DNA of 64,000 nucleotides from contig NZ_CP071249.1 of NCBI RefSeq assembly GCF_024499055.1, forward strand, positions 2,659,001 through 2,723,000. The letters are read 5' to 3'. Made by a program: the position numbers and the translations under genes. Under the pieces are notes generated by a model, which did no database searches, was not told the origin of the DNA, and saw only the letters and a program-made list of their open reading frames with translations. Every line of letters begins with the position of its first letter. Position 1 is the stretch's first letter. Shown here piece by piece: positions 36,985-45,989 of this stretch. This stretch comes from Turicibacter bilis (GTDB lineage Bacteria > Bacillota_I > Bacilli_A > MOL361 > Turicibacteraceae).

Positions 36985-37725
36985 GTGGCAATTGATGTTG
37001 AAGGAATTATATTGAAGAGCTTTAACTATGGAGAACACCATAAAATTGTTAAAGTTCTGACGGAGAATCAGGGGGTTATTGGCGTTTTTGTACAAAACGC
37101 CAATAAAGTTAATACAAAAAAAAGTGCACTCGTCCAGCCATTGACTTGTGCACGTTTTAATTTAAAGCCCTCAACAAATGCCAATAGCGATCTATATTAT
37201 GTTTATAGTGGAGACGTTATTGATTATTATTTAAATGTAAAGTTAGATTATGAAAATATAGCTTATTTTTATTTTATGATTGAATTAATTTTAAAAGGGA
37301 TGGCTGAATCTGAGTACAGTTCGTATGTTTATCGTATGTTGAAAAATTTCTTAGATGCAGCTGAACAAGGTTATTCAGCTTATTTATTAAGTTTAATTTT
37401 TCAACTTAAAATGATGCCTATTATTGGCATTGAACCTGTAATGGATTGCTGTGCTGTGTGTAGAAGTACAGAACATATCGCAACACTGAGTGTACGCCAA
37501 GGAGGATTAGTTTGTGCTAAGTGTTATCACCCAGCGGAACCTATTTTAATTGATGCTCCCCTTATTCCAATTGTTCGTGCACTGTATAAGGTTGATATTA
37601 ATCATTTACCTGAGGTTGAATTAGAAGAAGAATTGTTGAAACCAATTGAGCAATTTTTAGATGCCTATTATGATTCATATGCTGGTTTACATCTTCAGAC
37701 TAAGAAATTTATGAAAGAAATTTAA
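36985..37725 (+). CDS. recO: DNA repair protein RecO
   Basis: RecO helps load RecA on SSB-coated DNA in the RecFOR pathway. The 246-residue protein has an N-terminal OB fold with EGIILKSFNYGEHHKIVKVLT, a helical middle, and a zinc finger C-x2-C...C-x2-C in CCAVCRSTEH and GLVCAKC. It begins at GTG 36985, immediately after yqzL, with GAGGAGG in the yqzL end; the two are almost certainly coupled. A terminator follows. Confidence 0.95.
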   Translation: MAIDVEGIILKSFNYGEHHKIVKVLTENQGVIGVFVQNANKVNTKKSALVQPLTCARFNLKPSTNANSDLYYVYSGDVIDYYLNVKLDYENIAYFYFMIELILKGMAESEYSSYVYRMLKNFLDAAEQGYSAYLLSLIFQLKMMPIIGIEPVMDCCAVCRSTEHIATLSVRQGGLVCAKCYHPAEPILIDAPLIPIVRALYKVDINHLPEVELEEELLKPIEQFLDAYYDSYAGLHLQTKKFMKEI

Positions 37726-37752
37726 AGAAGAGCGAATTTGCTCTTCTTTTTC
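37724..37752 (+). terminator. Terminator after recO
   Basis: A 10-bp stem AAAGAAGAGC/GCTCTTCTTT with a 6-nt loop and further Ts overlaps the recO stop. Confidence 0.88.
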
Positions 37753-37891
37753 TACTTTATATTTGAAAAGCATAATAGAAAGTAGAAAGAGTCATGTTGT
37801 ATAAATTATCTTTATGTATGAATTTTAATAAATGTGTGATTATTAGTTGTAATTATTGTTTTTTTGCCGTCGTTTTTCGTATTTTTGTATA

Positions 37892-37920
37892 TTGTCTTTT
37901 AACTATTGATATACTATAAT
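37892..37920 (+). promoter_or_regulatory. Sigma-A promoter of the glyS T-box transcript
   Basis: TTGTCT, 17 nt and TATAAT predict a start near 37927. Confidence 0.78.
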
Positions 37921-37926
37921 GGTAGT

Positions 37927-38146
37927 AGTATAATGCAATATTTATGTGAAGACGAAGAGTAGTACTTTTGAACATTTGAATGGCAGCGAGTCTGGGAAGG
38001 TGGGAGCCAGATTTCAAGGTCTTAAGGAAGGGAACTTTTGAGCATAGTTAACAAAGTGGTAAAATCATAGGATTTTACAAATAGGGTGGAACCGCGGGAA
38101 TAACTCTCGTCCCTATGCTCGTGGCATAGGTATGGGAGTTTTTATT
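37927..38146 (+). promoter_or_regulatory. T-box leader, probably sensing uncharged tRNA-Gly
   Basis: The T-box sequence AGGGTGGAACCGCGGG lies at 38083-38098, followed by a terminator with CCTATGC/GCATAGG inside an AACTC/GAGTT stem and a T run. The upstream part contains GAAGAGTAGTA and a stem I-like GCAGCGAGTCTGGGAAGG. By comparing this leader with the two other T-boxes here I place the specifier at GGA (38031-38033), a glycine codon, because the following bases (AC, then TTTTGAGCA) line up with the tyrS leader. Placement of the specifier is inference; the T-box itself is clear. Confidence 0.92.
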
Positions 38147-38195
38147 TTCTCTATGTTCACGAGACCAGAATTTTGTTAAGTGAAGGAGCGTTAAA

Positions 38196-39569
38196 ATGAG
38201 TCAAGTAACAATGGAAAAAATCGTAAATATGTGTAAAACACAAGGATTCGTTTACCAAGGAAGCGAAATTTATGGAGGATTAGCAAATACTTGGGATTAT
38301 GGGCCGTTAGGTGTGGAATTAAAAAATAACGTGAAAAAAGCTTGGTGGAAAAAATTTATCCAAGAGTCACCATATAATGTGGGGTTAGATAGTGCCATCT
38401 TAATGAATCCTCAAACTTGGGTTGCATCAGGGCACGTTGGAGGATTTAGTGATCCTTTAATGGACTGTAAAGCATGTAAGAGTCGTCACCGTGCAGATAA
38501 ATTAATCGAAGATCATGGAGACGATATCGTAGCTGATGGATGGACAGAAGAGCAAATGATGGCTTATATTCGTGAGCACAATATTGCATGTCCAGACTGT
38601 GGAGCTCATGACTTTACAGATATTCGTCAATTTGAATTAATGTTTAAAACACACATGGGAGTTGTTTCAGACGATAAATCAGCTGTTTATTTACGTCCAG
38701 AAACAGCACAAGGAATCTTCGTTAATTTCAAAAATGTTCAACGTACTAGCCGTAAAAAAATTCCATTTGGAATTGGACAAATCGGGAAATCATTCCGTAA
38801 CGAAATTACACCAGGAAACTTTACATTCCGTACACGTGAATTCGAACAAATGGAATTAGAATTCTTCTGTAAACCAGGTGAAGATGGACAATGGTATGAG
38901 TTCTGGAAACAATATTGCTGGAATTGGTTGGTAAATTTAGGAATGAATCCAGAACATATTCGTCAACGTGAACATTCACCAGAAGAATTAAGTCACTACA
39001 GTAACGGAACATCAGATATCGAGTACCGTTTCCCATTTGGTTGGGGAGAGTTATGGGGAGTTGCCAACCGTACTGACTTCGACTTAAAAGCACATATGAA
39101 AGAATCAGGAGCAAACTTCGAATATCAAGATCCAACAACAAATGAAAAATATGTACCATACTGTATTGAACCATCAGTAGGAGCAGACCGTGTGACATTA
39201 GCGTTCTTAATTGATGCTTATGAAGAAGAAACGTTAGAAAATGGAGAAACACGTGAAGTTTTAAAATTCCACCCAGCTTTAGCTCCTTACAAAGTGGCGG
39301 TCTTACCATTAGTTAAGAAATTGAATGAACAATCATTAGAAGTGTTTGCAGAATTATCTAAACATATGATGGTTGATTATGATGAAGCGGGAACAATCGG
39401 TAAACGTTATCGTCGTCAAGATGCAATTGGAACACCATTCTGTGTCACATTCGACTATGATTCATTAGAAGATAAAAAAGTAACAGTTCGTCATCGTGAT
39501 ACAATGGAACAAGAACGTGTAGCAATCGATGAATTAGTTGAGTACATTACTTCAAAAATTCAATTTTAA
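38196..39569 (+). CDS. glyS: Glycyl-tRNA synthetase, single-chain (alpha2) type
   Basis: This class II synthetase charges tRNA-Gly. The 457-residue protein is the eukaryote-like homodimeric type, not the bacterial alpha2beta2 glyQ/glyS used by B. subtilis at this locus. Visible parts are motif 1 ([20 protein letters not shown]-like segment, starting [12 protein letters not shown]), a zinc-like Cys cluster ([15 protein letters not shown]), motif 2 around [20 protein letters not shown], motif 3 [12 protein letters not shown], and the C-terminal anticodon-binding domain. It is preceded by a T-box and followed by dnaG and sigA, as in B. subtilis. Confidence 0.97.
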   Translation: MSQVTMEKIVNMCKTQGFVYQGSEIYGGLANTWDYGPLGVELKNNVKKAWWKKFIQESPYNVGLDSAILMNPQTWVASGHVGGFSDPLMDCKACKSRHRADKLIEDHGDDIVADGWTEEQMMAYIREHNIACPDCGAHDFTDIRQFELMFKTHMGVVSDDKSAVYLRPETAQGIFVNFKNVQRTSRKKIPFGIGQIGKSFRNEITPGNFTFRTREFEQMELEFFCKPGEDGQWYEFWKQYCWNWLVNLGMNPEHIRQREHSPEELSHYSNGTSDIEYRFPFGWGELWGVANRTDFDLKAHMKESGANFEYQDPTTNEKYVPYCIEPSVGADRVTLAFLIDAYEEETLENGETREVLKFHPALAPYKVAVLPLVKKLNEQSLEVFAELSKHMMVDYDEAGTIGKRYRRQDAIGTPFCVTFDYDSLEDKKVTVRHRDTMEQERVAIDELVEYITSKIQF

Positions 39570-39632
39570 TTTCTACATAAAGTTGCTTTAAAATTTTAAA
39601 ATTAAGACATTATAGGAGAGAGGGTGAACACG

Positions 39633-41429
39633 ATGGGAAAGGGTCGAATTCCACAAGAATTATTTGATGAAGTCGTAGAAAAAAGTGATATCGTTGATGT
39701 CATTAGTGACTATGTACAATTGAGTAAAGCTGGGAAGAATTATAAAGGTTTATGTCCTTTCCATGGGGAAAATACCCCCTCTTTTGTCGTGTCACCAGAT
39801 AAAGGAATCTATAAGTGCTTTGGTTGTGGAGAAGGAGGAAACGTCGTTTCGTTCGTCTCTTCACTTGAAGCTATTTCATATCCACAAGCTATCTTAAAAT
39901 TAGCCAAGCGTGCGGGGATTGAAACGAACATTGTTCTACCATCAGATGAATCGATTCAAGACGCTAAGTTTAAAAATGAATTTGATATTTTAGAGTTTGC
40001 TAAAGGATTTTATCACTATTATTTAAATCACACAAAAGAAGGAAAAGTGGCATTAGATTATCTTCATAATCGTGGGATGAGTGATGAAACGATTGCGAAG
40101 TTTGGAATCGGGTTAGCTCCATCTTATTCGGACGCTTTAGTTAAAACGTTAGCTAATAATCGATATTCGTTAGATGTGGCGATGAAATTAGGTTTACTTA
40201 ATGAGCATAATGGACAATATTATGATCGATTTAAATCCCGTATTATGTTCCCTATTTTTGATAAAATCGGACACGTGGTTGGATTTAGTGGTCGTGTTTT
40301 CTTAGAAGGGGATACTCATTTAGGGAAATACGTGAACTCACCTGAATCACCTATTTTCCAAAAAGGAAAGCTTATTTATCATTTAAATGATGCTAAGTTA
40401 GCGATTCGTCGTCATAATCGAGTCTTATTATTTGAAGGATTTTTAGATGTTATTTCCGCAGTTGAAGCGGGATTTGTTGAATCAGTCGCGACGATGGGAA
40501 CCGCTTTGACCGAAGATCATAGTCGTGAATTACGCCGTCTAACTGATCAAATTATATTATGTTTTGATGGGGATAAAGCCGGACTCGCTGCTGCGAACAA
40601 AGCAATTCCTATTTTAATGGCACAAAACTTTTCAGTCAGTGTCGTTGAAATTCCAAATAAAATGGATCCTGATGAGTTTATTAAGACACACGGGAAAGAG
40701 GCCTTTTCTAAGTTAATTGATCAAGCAATTCCAGCTGTCGATTATCAGTATCGTTATATTAAACGACAGTTTAATTTAGAATTTGTTAGCCATCGAGAGC
40801 AATTTAAACGTCAAATCTACCATTTTGCTTATACCTTGCAAAGTCACACTCTGCAAGAGTTAATTTTAAAAAAATTAGCGTATGATATTTCAATAGGTGA
40901 GCAAAGTATTTTGCAGGAGTTCAATAGTAGCAAAAGTCAAGTGTATAAAAATGCCAATATTAATAACAATAAAAACGAAAACCTACAGATACATTCAAGA
41001 CAAGTGCGAGATACTAAATATGAACGTTCTGAAAAAATGTTAATTCACTACATGTTAAAAGAGCGCCGTGTCGCTTTACAGGTAGAAAAAGAGTTAAATG
41101 GTTATTTGAATGATCCAACGCGTCGTAATATCGTGCTATATATTTTAGATTATTACACGACACATGAAACGATGAATTTACAATATTTTTTAAATTGGAT
41201 TGACGAAGCCTTAGTTAAGCCGATTACAGATATTATTTTTGAGTGCGAGTCGCTTCCACCCCTTGGAAGTGATGAAGTCATTTATGATTTAATTTCTGTC
41301 GTTAAAGAATATGTTTATAGAGCTCAGATGGAGCAATTAAAAAAACAAATTAGCGAAGCAACATTAGATCACGAGAAATTGGAATTACTAGGTAAAGTAA
41401 ATCAACTCAAACAACAGTTTGGGAAATAG
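39633..41429 (+). CDS. dnaG: DNA primase DnaG
   Basis: DnaG makes RNA primers for replication. The 598-residue protein has the CHC2 zinc finger ([11 protein letters not shown], then [10 protein letters not shown]), the Toprim core with LFEGFLDVI and CFDGDKAG, and a C-terminal helicase-interaction domain after about residue 440, which is poorly conserved here. I start at the ATG at 39633; AGGGTG is 6 nt upstream, while the GTG three codons earlier sits too close to its site. sigA follows 13 bp later. dnaG and sigA form the classical macromolecular synthesis operon. Confidence 0.97.
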   Translation: MGKGRIPQELFDEVVEKSDIVDVISDYVQLSKAGKNYKGLCPFHGENTPSFVVSPDKGIYKCFGCGEGGNVVSFVSSLEAISYPQAILKLAKRAGIETNIVLPSDESIQDAKFKNEFDILEFAKGFYHYYLNHTKEGKVALDYLHNRGMSDETIAKFGIGLAPSYSDALVKTLANNRYSLDVAMKLGLLNEHNGQYYDRFKSRIMFPIFDKIGHVVGFSGRVFLEGDTHLGKYVNSPESPIFQKGKLIYHLNDAKLAIRRHNRVLLFEGFLDVISAVEAGFVESVATMGTALTEDHSRELRRLTDQIILCFDGDKAGLAAANKAIPILMAQNFSVSVVEIPNKMDPDEFIKTHGKEAFSKLIDQAIPAVDYQYRYIKRQFNLEFVSHREQFKRQIYHFAYTLQSHTLQELILKKLAYDISIGEQSILQEFNSSKSQVYKNANINNNKNENLQIHSRQVRDTKYERSEKMLIHYMLKERRVALQVEKELNGYLNDPTRRNIVLYILDYYTTHETMNLQYFLNWIDEALVKPITDIIFECESLPPLGSDEVIYDLISVVKEYVYRAQMEQLKKQISEATLDHEKLELLGKVNQLKQQFGK

Positions 41430-41442
41430 AAGGAGTGGTTTT

Positions 41443-42813
41443 ATGTCAAATCCGGTACTTGACGAAAAAAAGATTTTAGAAATTAATAATCAATTAATCA
41501 AGTTAGGAAAAAAACGTGGTTATTTAACATACGATGAAATCAATAATAACTTTGAACAAGTTCATTTAGACCCAGAAATGATTAGTTCATTTTTAGATTT
41601 ATATGATGCAGAAGGAATTGATATCGTTAAATCAGAAAAAATTGTTGAACCAGAAGTTGCTCAAGCAGAAGAGGAAGAAACAGTTTTAATCTTACCTGAT
41701 TTCGATAACGAAGATGAAGATGATGAAAACATCCCAGCTGACTTTAATGCTGAGGATGAAGTAGATTTAGAAGAAAAATTCGATGATTTTGAGTTTACAT
41801 CACAGTTTAAAATCAACGATCCAGTTCGTATGTACTTAAAAGAGATCGGACGTGTTGAATTATTATCAAGCCAAGAAGAGATTAACTTTGCGAAGAAAAT
41901 TGAGCGCGGAGATATTTCGACTGAGATTTTAGATTTACGTCGTCGCAATGAAGAGCTTCCAGCTGAATTATTAGAGCGTATTGACTCTTTAATTAAAGAT
42001 GCTGGAGAAGCAAATGATGGAAATGAATTCTTAATTGGAATTACTGAGTTAAGTGATGAAGAAGCACGTCGCGTGATTCATGAAGGTGAGTACGCGAAAA
42101 AACGTCTAGTTGAAGCAAACTTACGTTTAGTTGTAAGTATTGCAAAACGTCATGTGGGACGTGGAATGTTATTCTTAGACTTAATCCAAGAAGGAAACAT
42201 GGGATTAATTAAAGCCGTTGAAAAGTTTGACTACCGTAAAGGATTCAAATTCTCAACATATGCAACATGGTGGATTCGTCAAGCTATCACTCGTGCGATT
42301 GCTGACCAAGCACGTACAATTCGTATCCCAGTTCACATGGTTGAAACAATTAATAAATTAGTTCGTATTCAACGTCAATTAGTTCAAGAATTAGGGCGTG
42401 AACCATTACCAGAAGAAATCTCAGAAAAAATGGGAATTTCACCTGAGAAAGTTCGTGAAATCTTAAAAATCTCTCAAGAACCCGTTTCATTAGAATCACC
42501 AGTAGGTGAAGAAGATGATTCACACTTAGGAGATTTCATTCCAGATGCGGATGCATTATCACCATCTGAGTTTGCTTCTAACGAAATGCTTAAAAAAGAA
42601 TTAGATGATGTCTTAGAAACGTTAACCGATCGTGAAGAGCGCGTGTTACGTTTACGCTTTGGACTTGAAGATGGACGCACACGTACACTTGAAGAAGTCG
42701 GAAAAGAATTCGGTGTAACTCGTGAACGTATTCGTCAGATTGAAGCAAAAGCATTACGAAAACTACGCCATCCTTCTCGTAGCCGTCGCTTAAAAGACTT
42801 CATGGAAGAATAG
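41443..42813 (+). CDS. sigA: Primary sigma factor SigA (RpoD), with unusual insertion
   Basis: SigA directs RNA polymerase to housekeeping promoters. The 456-residue protein has region 1.1 (about 5-65), a strongly acidic linker (66-118), region 1.2 ([17 protein letters not shown]), region 2 with [11 protein letters not shown] and the -10-reading [17 protein letters not shown], region 3, and region 4.2 with [18 protein letters not shown]. subtilis SigA has 371 residues. The extra length comes from the acidic linker and from about 57 residues (roughly 158-214) inserted between regions 1.2 and 2.1, where B. subtilis has almost none. I start at ATG 41443, 7 nt after AAGGAG. Confidence 0.98.
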   Translation: MSNPVLDEKKILEINNQLIKLGKKRGYLTYDEINNNFEQVHLDPEMISSFLDLYDAEGIDIVKSEKIVEPEVAQAEEEETVLILPDFDNEDEDDENIPADFNAEDEVDLEEKFDDFEFTSQFKINDPVRMYLKEIGRVELLSSQEEINFAKKIERGDISTEILDLRRRNEELPAELLERIDSLIKDAGEANDGNEFLIGITELSDEEARRVIHEGEYAKKRLVEANLRLVVSIAKRHVGRGMLFLDLIQEGNMGLIKAVEKFDYRKGFKFSTYATWWIRQAITRAIADQARTIRIPVHMVETINKLVRIQRQLVQELGREPLPEEISEKMGISPEKVREILKISQEPVSLESPVGEEDDSHLGDFIPDADALSPSEFASNEMLKKELDDVLETLTDREERVLRLRFGLEDGRTRTLEEVGKEFGVTRERIRQIEAKALRKLRHPSRSRRLKDFMEE

Positions 42814-42824
42814 GATTCGATAGT

Positions 42825-43502
42825 ATGAATTACGATTTATCGTTACGTTTACAAACATGTTTAAATTCTCTAGCACCACTACAAACTGTAGCGGATGTTG
42901 GAACAGACCATGCATACCTACCTTGTGTAGGTATTTTAAATGGTCAATTAAAAAAAGCAATTGCGGCTGATATCGGGGTAGGTCCTTTAGAAGCAGCAAA
43001 AACAACAATTGCTCGATACAACTTAAATGAGAAAATTGAAACACGCTTAGGTCCGGGCTTAACGGTTTTAAATCCTTCTGAAGTTGAAGGTGTTGTGATT
43101 GCTGGAATGGGTGGGAAATTAATTGTCTCTATTTTAGAAGACAATATCTCATTGTCTCAATCATTTCAACGTTTAGTCTTACAACCTAATATTGATGCTA
43201 ACTTATTGCGTGCTTGGCTAGCAGCACATCAATTTGAAATCATTGATGAAAAAATCGTTTTAGATGAAGGAAAGTTCTATGAGATTATTGTTGCTAAACC
43301 AGTTGAGGAATTAGTCCCTTATAGCGAGTTAGATATTGAATTTGGGCCAATTTTACGCTTAAACAAAGAACATGACGTTTTCCATGCAAAATGGAGTAAA
43401 GAATTTGCTAAAAATGAATCCATCATTCATCAATTACCAGTGAATCATCCACGTTTGGAGAGTTTAAAACAACGCCAAGCATTATTAAAAGAGGTGTTAT
43501 AA
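42825..43502 (+). CDS. trmK: tRNA (adenine22-N1)-methyltransferase TrmK
   Basis: TrmK methylates A22 of tRNAs in Gram-positive bacteria. The 225-residue protein has the SAM-binding start VADVGTDHAYLP, AADIGVGPLEAAK, and the catalytic-side motif VIAGMGGKLIVSIL, then LQPNIDANLLRAWL. A C-terminal helical tail follows. It begins 11 bp after sigA, the position of the homologous yqfN in B. subtilis, and is followed immediately by yqfO. Confidence 0.94.
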   Translation: MNYDLSLRLQTCLNSLAPLQTVADVGTDHAYLPCVGILNGQLKKAIAADIGVGPLEAAKTTIARYNLNEKIETRLGPGLTVLNPSEVEGVVIAGMGGKLIVSILEDNISLSQSFQRLVLQPNIDANLLRAWLAAHQFEIIDEKIVLDEGKFYEIIVAKPVEELVPYSELDIEFGPILRLNKEHDVFHAKWSKEFAKNESIIHQLPVNHPRLESLKQRQALLKEVL

Positions 43503-44609
43503 ATGAGTCTTAGTATTTCAGATGTCATTAAACAATTGGAAGTCTTATTTCCAAAACATTTAGCTTACGATAAAGATCCTATTGGATTACATATCGGAAA
43601 TGTGAATCGCCCATTAACTAAAGTTTTAGTGACACTCGATGTAACTAAGGCGGTCGTTGAAGAAGCGATTGAACGTGGAGCCAATTTAATCGTGGCGCAT
43701 CATCCATTTATTTATCGTCCATTAGCTTCAATTAATACGAATACTCCAAAAGGGAAAATCGTAGAGCTTTGCATCAAGCACGATATTTGTGTGTATTCTA
43801 TGCACACCAACTTTGATATCGCAAAAAATGGGATGAATGACTGTTTAGCTAATGCTCTAGGGTTAATGAACATTCAACCTTTAATTCCGACGAAACGTGA
43901 AGAATATTCAAAAATTGCGATTTATGTTCCTAGCACACATGTTGAAGATGTTCGTCAGGTTATGGGAGATGCAGGCATTGGACAGATTGGTGCTTATTCA
44001 CACTGCACATTTACGACTTCAGGAACTGGTTCATTTCAACCATTAGCGGGTAGTCAACCGTTTATCGGACAAACTGGTGAAATTGAATACGTGGATGAAG
44101 TGAAGATTGAAGGGGTACTTCCAACTTCTTTAGTAAGTTGTGTGATTGCTAAAATTAAAACGGTACATCCTTACGAAGAAATGGCATATGATGTGTATGC
44201 CTTAAATGTGACGATGCCTGATGCTGAGTATGGTCTTGGACGTATTGGGCAAGTTGAAAATCCAGTTGAAGCTTCTGAGTATATTCAACACGTTAAACAG
44301 GCTTTAAATGTTTCACATGCCCGCTTCGTTGGTAAGCTGAATAAAAAAATTAAAACAGTTGCGATTATTGGTGGAAGTGGAAGTAGCTATATTGGACCTG
44401 TTAAGGCTAAGAAAGCTGATTTATTTATTACAGGTGATGTAGGATTCCATGATGCCCAAGATGCTCAAGAGATGGGATTAAACATTTTAGATGTGGGACA
44501 CCATGCAGAGTGTATTATGAAGCAACATGTTGCAAGTTTATTAAATGAATTAATGGGCGATATTGCACTGGCCTCTGAGTTAAGTACGGAACCGTTTAAA
44601 TTCGTTTAA
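43503..44609 (+). CDS. yqfO: Nif3-like dinuclear metal centre protein (YqfO)
   Basis: This 368-residue protein belongs to the NIF3/DUF34 family, a conserved di-metal protein; a GTP cyclohydrolase I-like role has been proposed for some members but is not settled. The metal ligands are in VAHHPFIY, YSMHTNFD and DVGHHAEC. The middle (about 130-235) is the PII-like insertion domain typical of the long form in Firmicutes. The start codon ATG follows the trmK stop directly, so the pair is coupled. The next gene is the pheS T-box transcript. Confidence 0.94.
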   Translation: MSLSISDVIKQLEVLFPKHLAYDKDPIGLHIGNVNRPLTKVLVTLDVTKAVVEEAIERGANLIVAHHPFIYRPLASINTNTPKGKIVELCIKHDICVYSMHTNFDIAKNGMNDCLANALGLMNIQPLIPTKREEYSKIAIYVPSTHVEDVRQVMGDAGIGQIGAYSHCTFTTSGTGSFQPLAGSQPFIGQTGEIEYVDEVKIEGVLPTSLVSCVIAKIKTVHPYEEMAYDVYALNVTMPDAEYGLGRIGQVENPVEASEYIQHVKQALNVSHARFVGKLNKKIKTVAIIGGSGSSYIGPVKAKKADLFITGDVGFHDAQDAQEMGLNILDVGHHAECIMKQHVASLLNELMGDIALASELSTEPFKFV

Positions 44610-44642
44610 TGAATTGAAAATTTTACTAAATATCATAAAATA

Positions 44643-44672
44643 TTGTACATTTTTCATTTGAATGTATATAAT
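44643..44672 (+). promoter_or_regulatory. Sigma-A promoter of the pheS-pheT T-box transcript
   Basis: TTGTAC, 18 nt and TATAAT predict a start near 44679. Confidence 0.7.
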
Positions 44673-44678
44673 AGAGAT

Positions 44679-44910
44679 AAGAAAAAATAAAAAAACGTTG
44701 ATTAAGGCGTAGTAATGAGGAACTTGCTATTAAGGGAGAGGGTGTCTAAGACTGGAAGCACTCTTATAGTTAAACTCATGAATTCACCTTGTGAGTGATG
44801 CTAATCACATCCGGTTGCGGCCGTTATCCGTTTTAAGAGGTTAAGAATTTATCTTAGCAATAAAGGTGGTACCGCGTGTGAAACGTCCTTTTTTAAGGAC
44901 GTTTTTTTAT
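44679..44910 (+). promoter_or_regulatory. T-box leader, tRNA-Phe type
   Basis: The T-box AAGGTGGTACCGCG lies at 44863-44876, followed by the terminator AACGTCCTT/AAGGACGTT and T7. The specifier is visible as TTC (44783-44785), the Phe codon, in GAATTCACC. This agrees with the genes downstream. Confidence 0.95.
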
Positions 44911-44939
44911 TTTTTAAAAAACAGTTTGGAGGAATTAAG

Positions 44940-45968
44940 ATGCTAGATCGATTAAAACAATTACAAGTCGAAGCTTTATCAGAAGTAGCAAATACAACTG
45001 ATTTAAAAGAATTAAATGATCTTCGCGTAAAATACCTAGGAAAAAAAGGTCCAATTCAAGAAGTGATGAAAAACATGAAAGATATGGCGCCAGAAGAACG
45101 TAAAAGTGCTGGGCAAGTATCAAACGAAGTTAAATCTGTAATTTCACAAGCAATTGAAACTAAAAAAGCTGAGTTAGAAGCTTTAGCCATTCAACAACAG
45201 TTAGCAAATGAAACAATTGATGTGACATTACCAGGACGTACAAACTATATTGGTGTTGTTCATCCATTACAAGCCGTGACGAACGAATTAGAAGCTTTAT
45301 TTATCTCAATGGGATACACAGTTGAAGAAGGTCCAGAAGTAGAGTGGGATCATTATAACTTTGAATTATTAAACTTACCTAAAGGACATCCAGCTCGTGA
45401 TATGCAAGATTCATTCTATATTACTGAAGAGTCTTTATTACGCACACATACGTCACCTGTACAAGCACGTGTTTTAGAAGCAGCTAAAGGTCAAGGACCA
45501 ATCAAAATTATCTGCCCTGGTAAAGTATATCGTCGTGACGATGATGATGCGACTCACTCACATCAATTTACTCAAATTGAAGGATTAGTTATTGATACAG
45601 ATATTACAATGGCTGACTTAAAAGGAACATTATTAGAATTAGCTCGTAAAATGTTTGGTGAAGATCGTGAAATCCGTTTACGTCCATCATTCTTCCCATT
45701 TACTGAACCATCAGTAGAGGTTGACGTAACATGCTCAAAATGTTCAGGATGTGGATGTAACATCTGTAAAGGAACAGGATGGATTGAAATTTTAGGAGCA
45801 GGGATGGTGCATCCAAACGTCTTAGAAATGTCAGGATTTGATTCTAAGAAATATCAAGGATTTGCATTCGGTATCGGAGCAGAGCGTATCGCCATGCTTA
45901 AATACGGAATTGAAGATATCCGTAACTTCTATACAAATGATTTAAGATTTATTAATCAGTTTAAATAA
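44940..45968 (+). CDS. pheS: Phenylalanyl-tRNA synthetase alpha chain
   Basis: The alpha chain carries the class II catalytic core of PheRS. The 342-residue protein has an N-terminal coiled coil (about 1-85), [19 protein letters not shown], motif 2 around [22 protein letters not shown] and motif 3 [18 protein letters not shown]. The Cys-rich segment [17 protein letters not shown] is typical of Firmicutes PheS. It begins 30 bp after the T-box terminator with GGAGG; pheT follows 21 bp later. Confidence 0.98.
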   Translation: MLDRLKQLQVEALSEVANTTDLKELNDLRVKYLGKKGPIQEVMKNMKDMAPEERKSAGQVSNEVKSVISQAIETKKAELEALAIQQQLANETIDVTLPGRTNYIGVVHPLQAVTNELEALFISMGYTVEEGPEVEWDHYNFELLNLPKGHPARDMQDSFYITEESLLRTHTSPVQARVLEAAKGQGPIKIICPGKVYRRDDDDATHSHQFTQIEGLVIDTDITMADLKGTLLELARKMFGEDREIRLRPSFFPFTEPSVEVDVTCSKCSGCGCNICKGTGWIEILGAGMVHPNVLEMSGFDSKKYQGFAFGIGAERIAMLKYGIEDIRNFYTNDLRFINQFK

Positions 45969-45989
45969 GATTGAATGGAGGCCATATAG

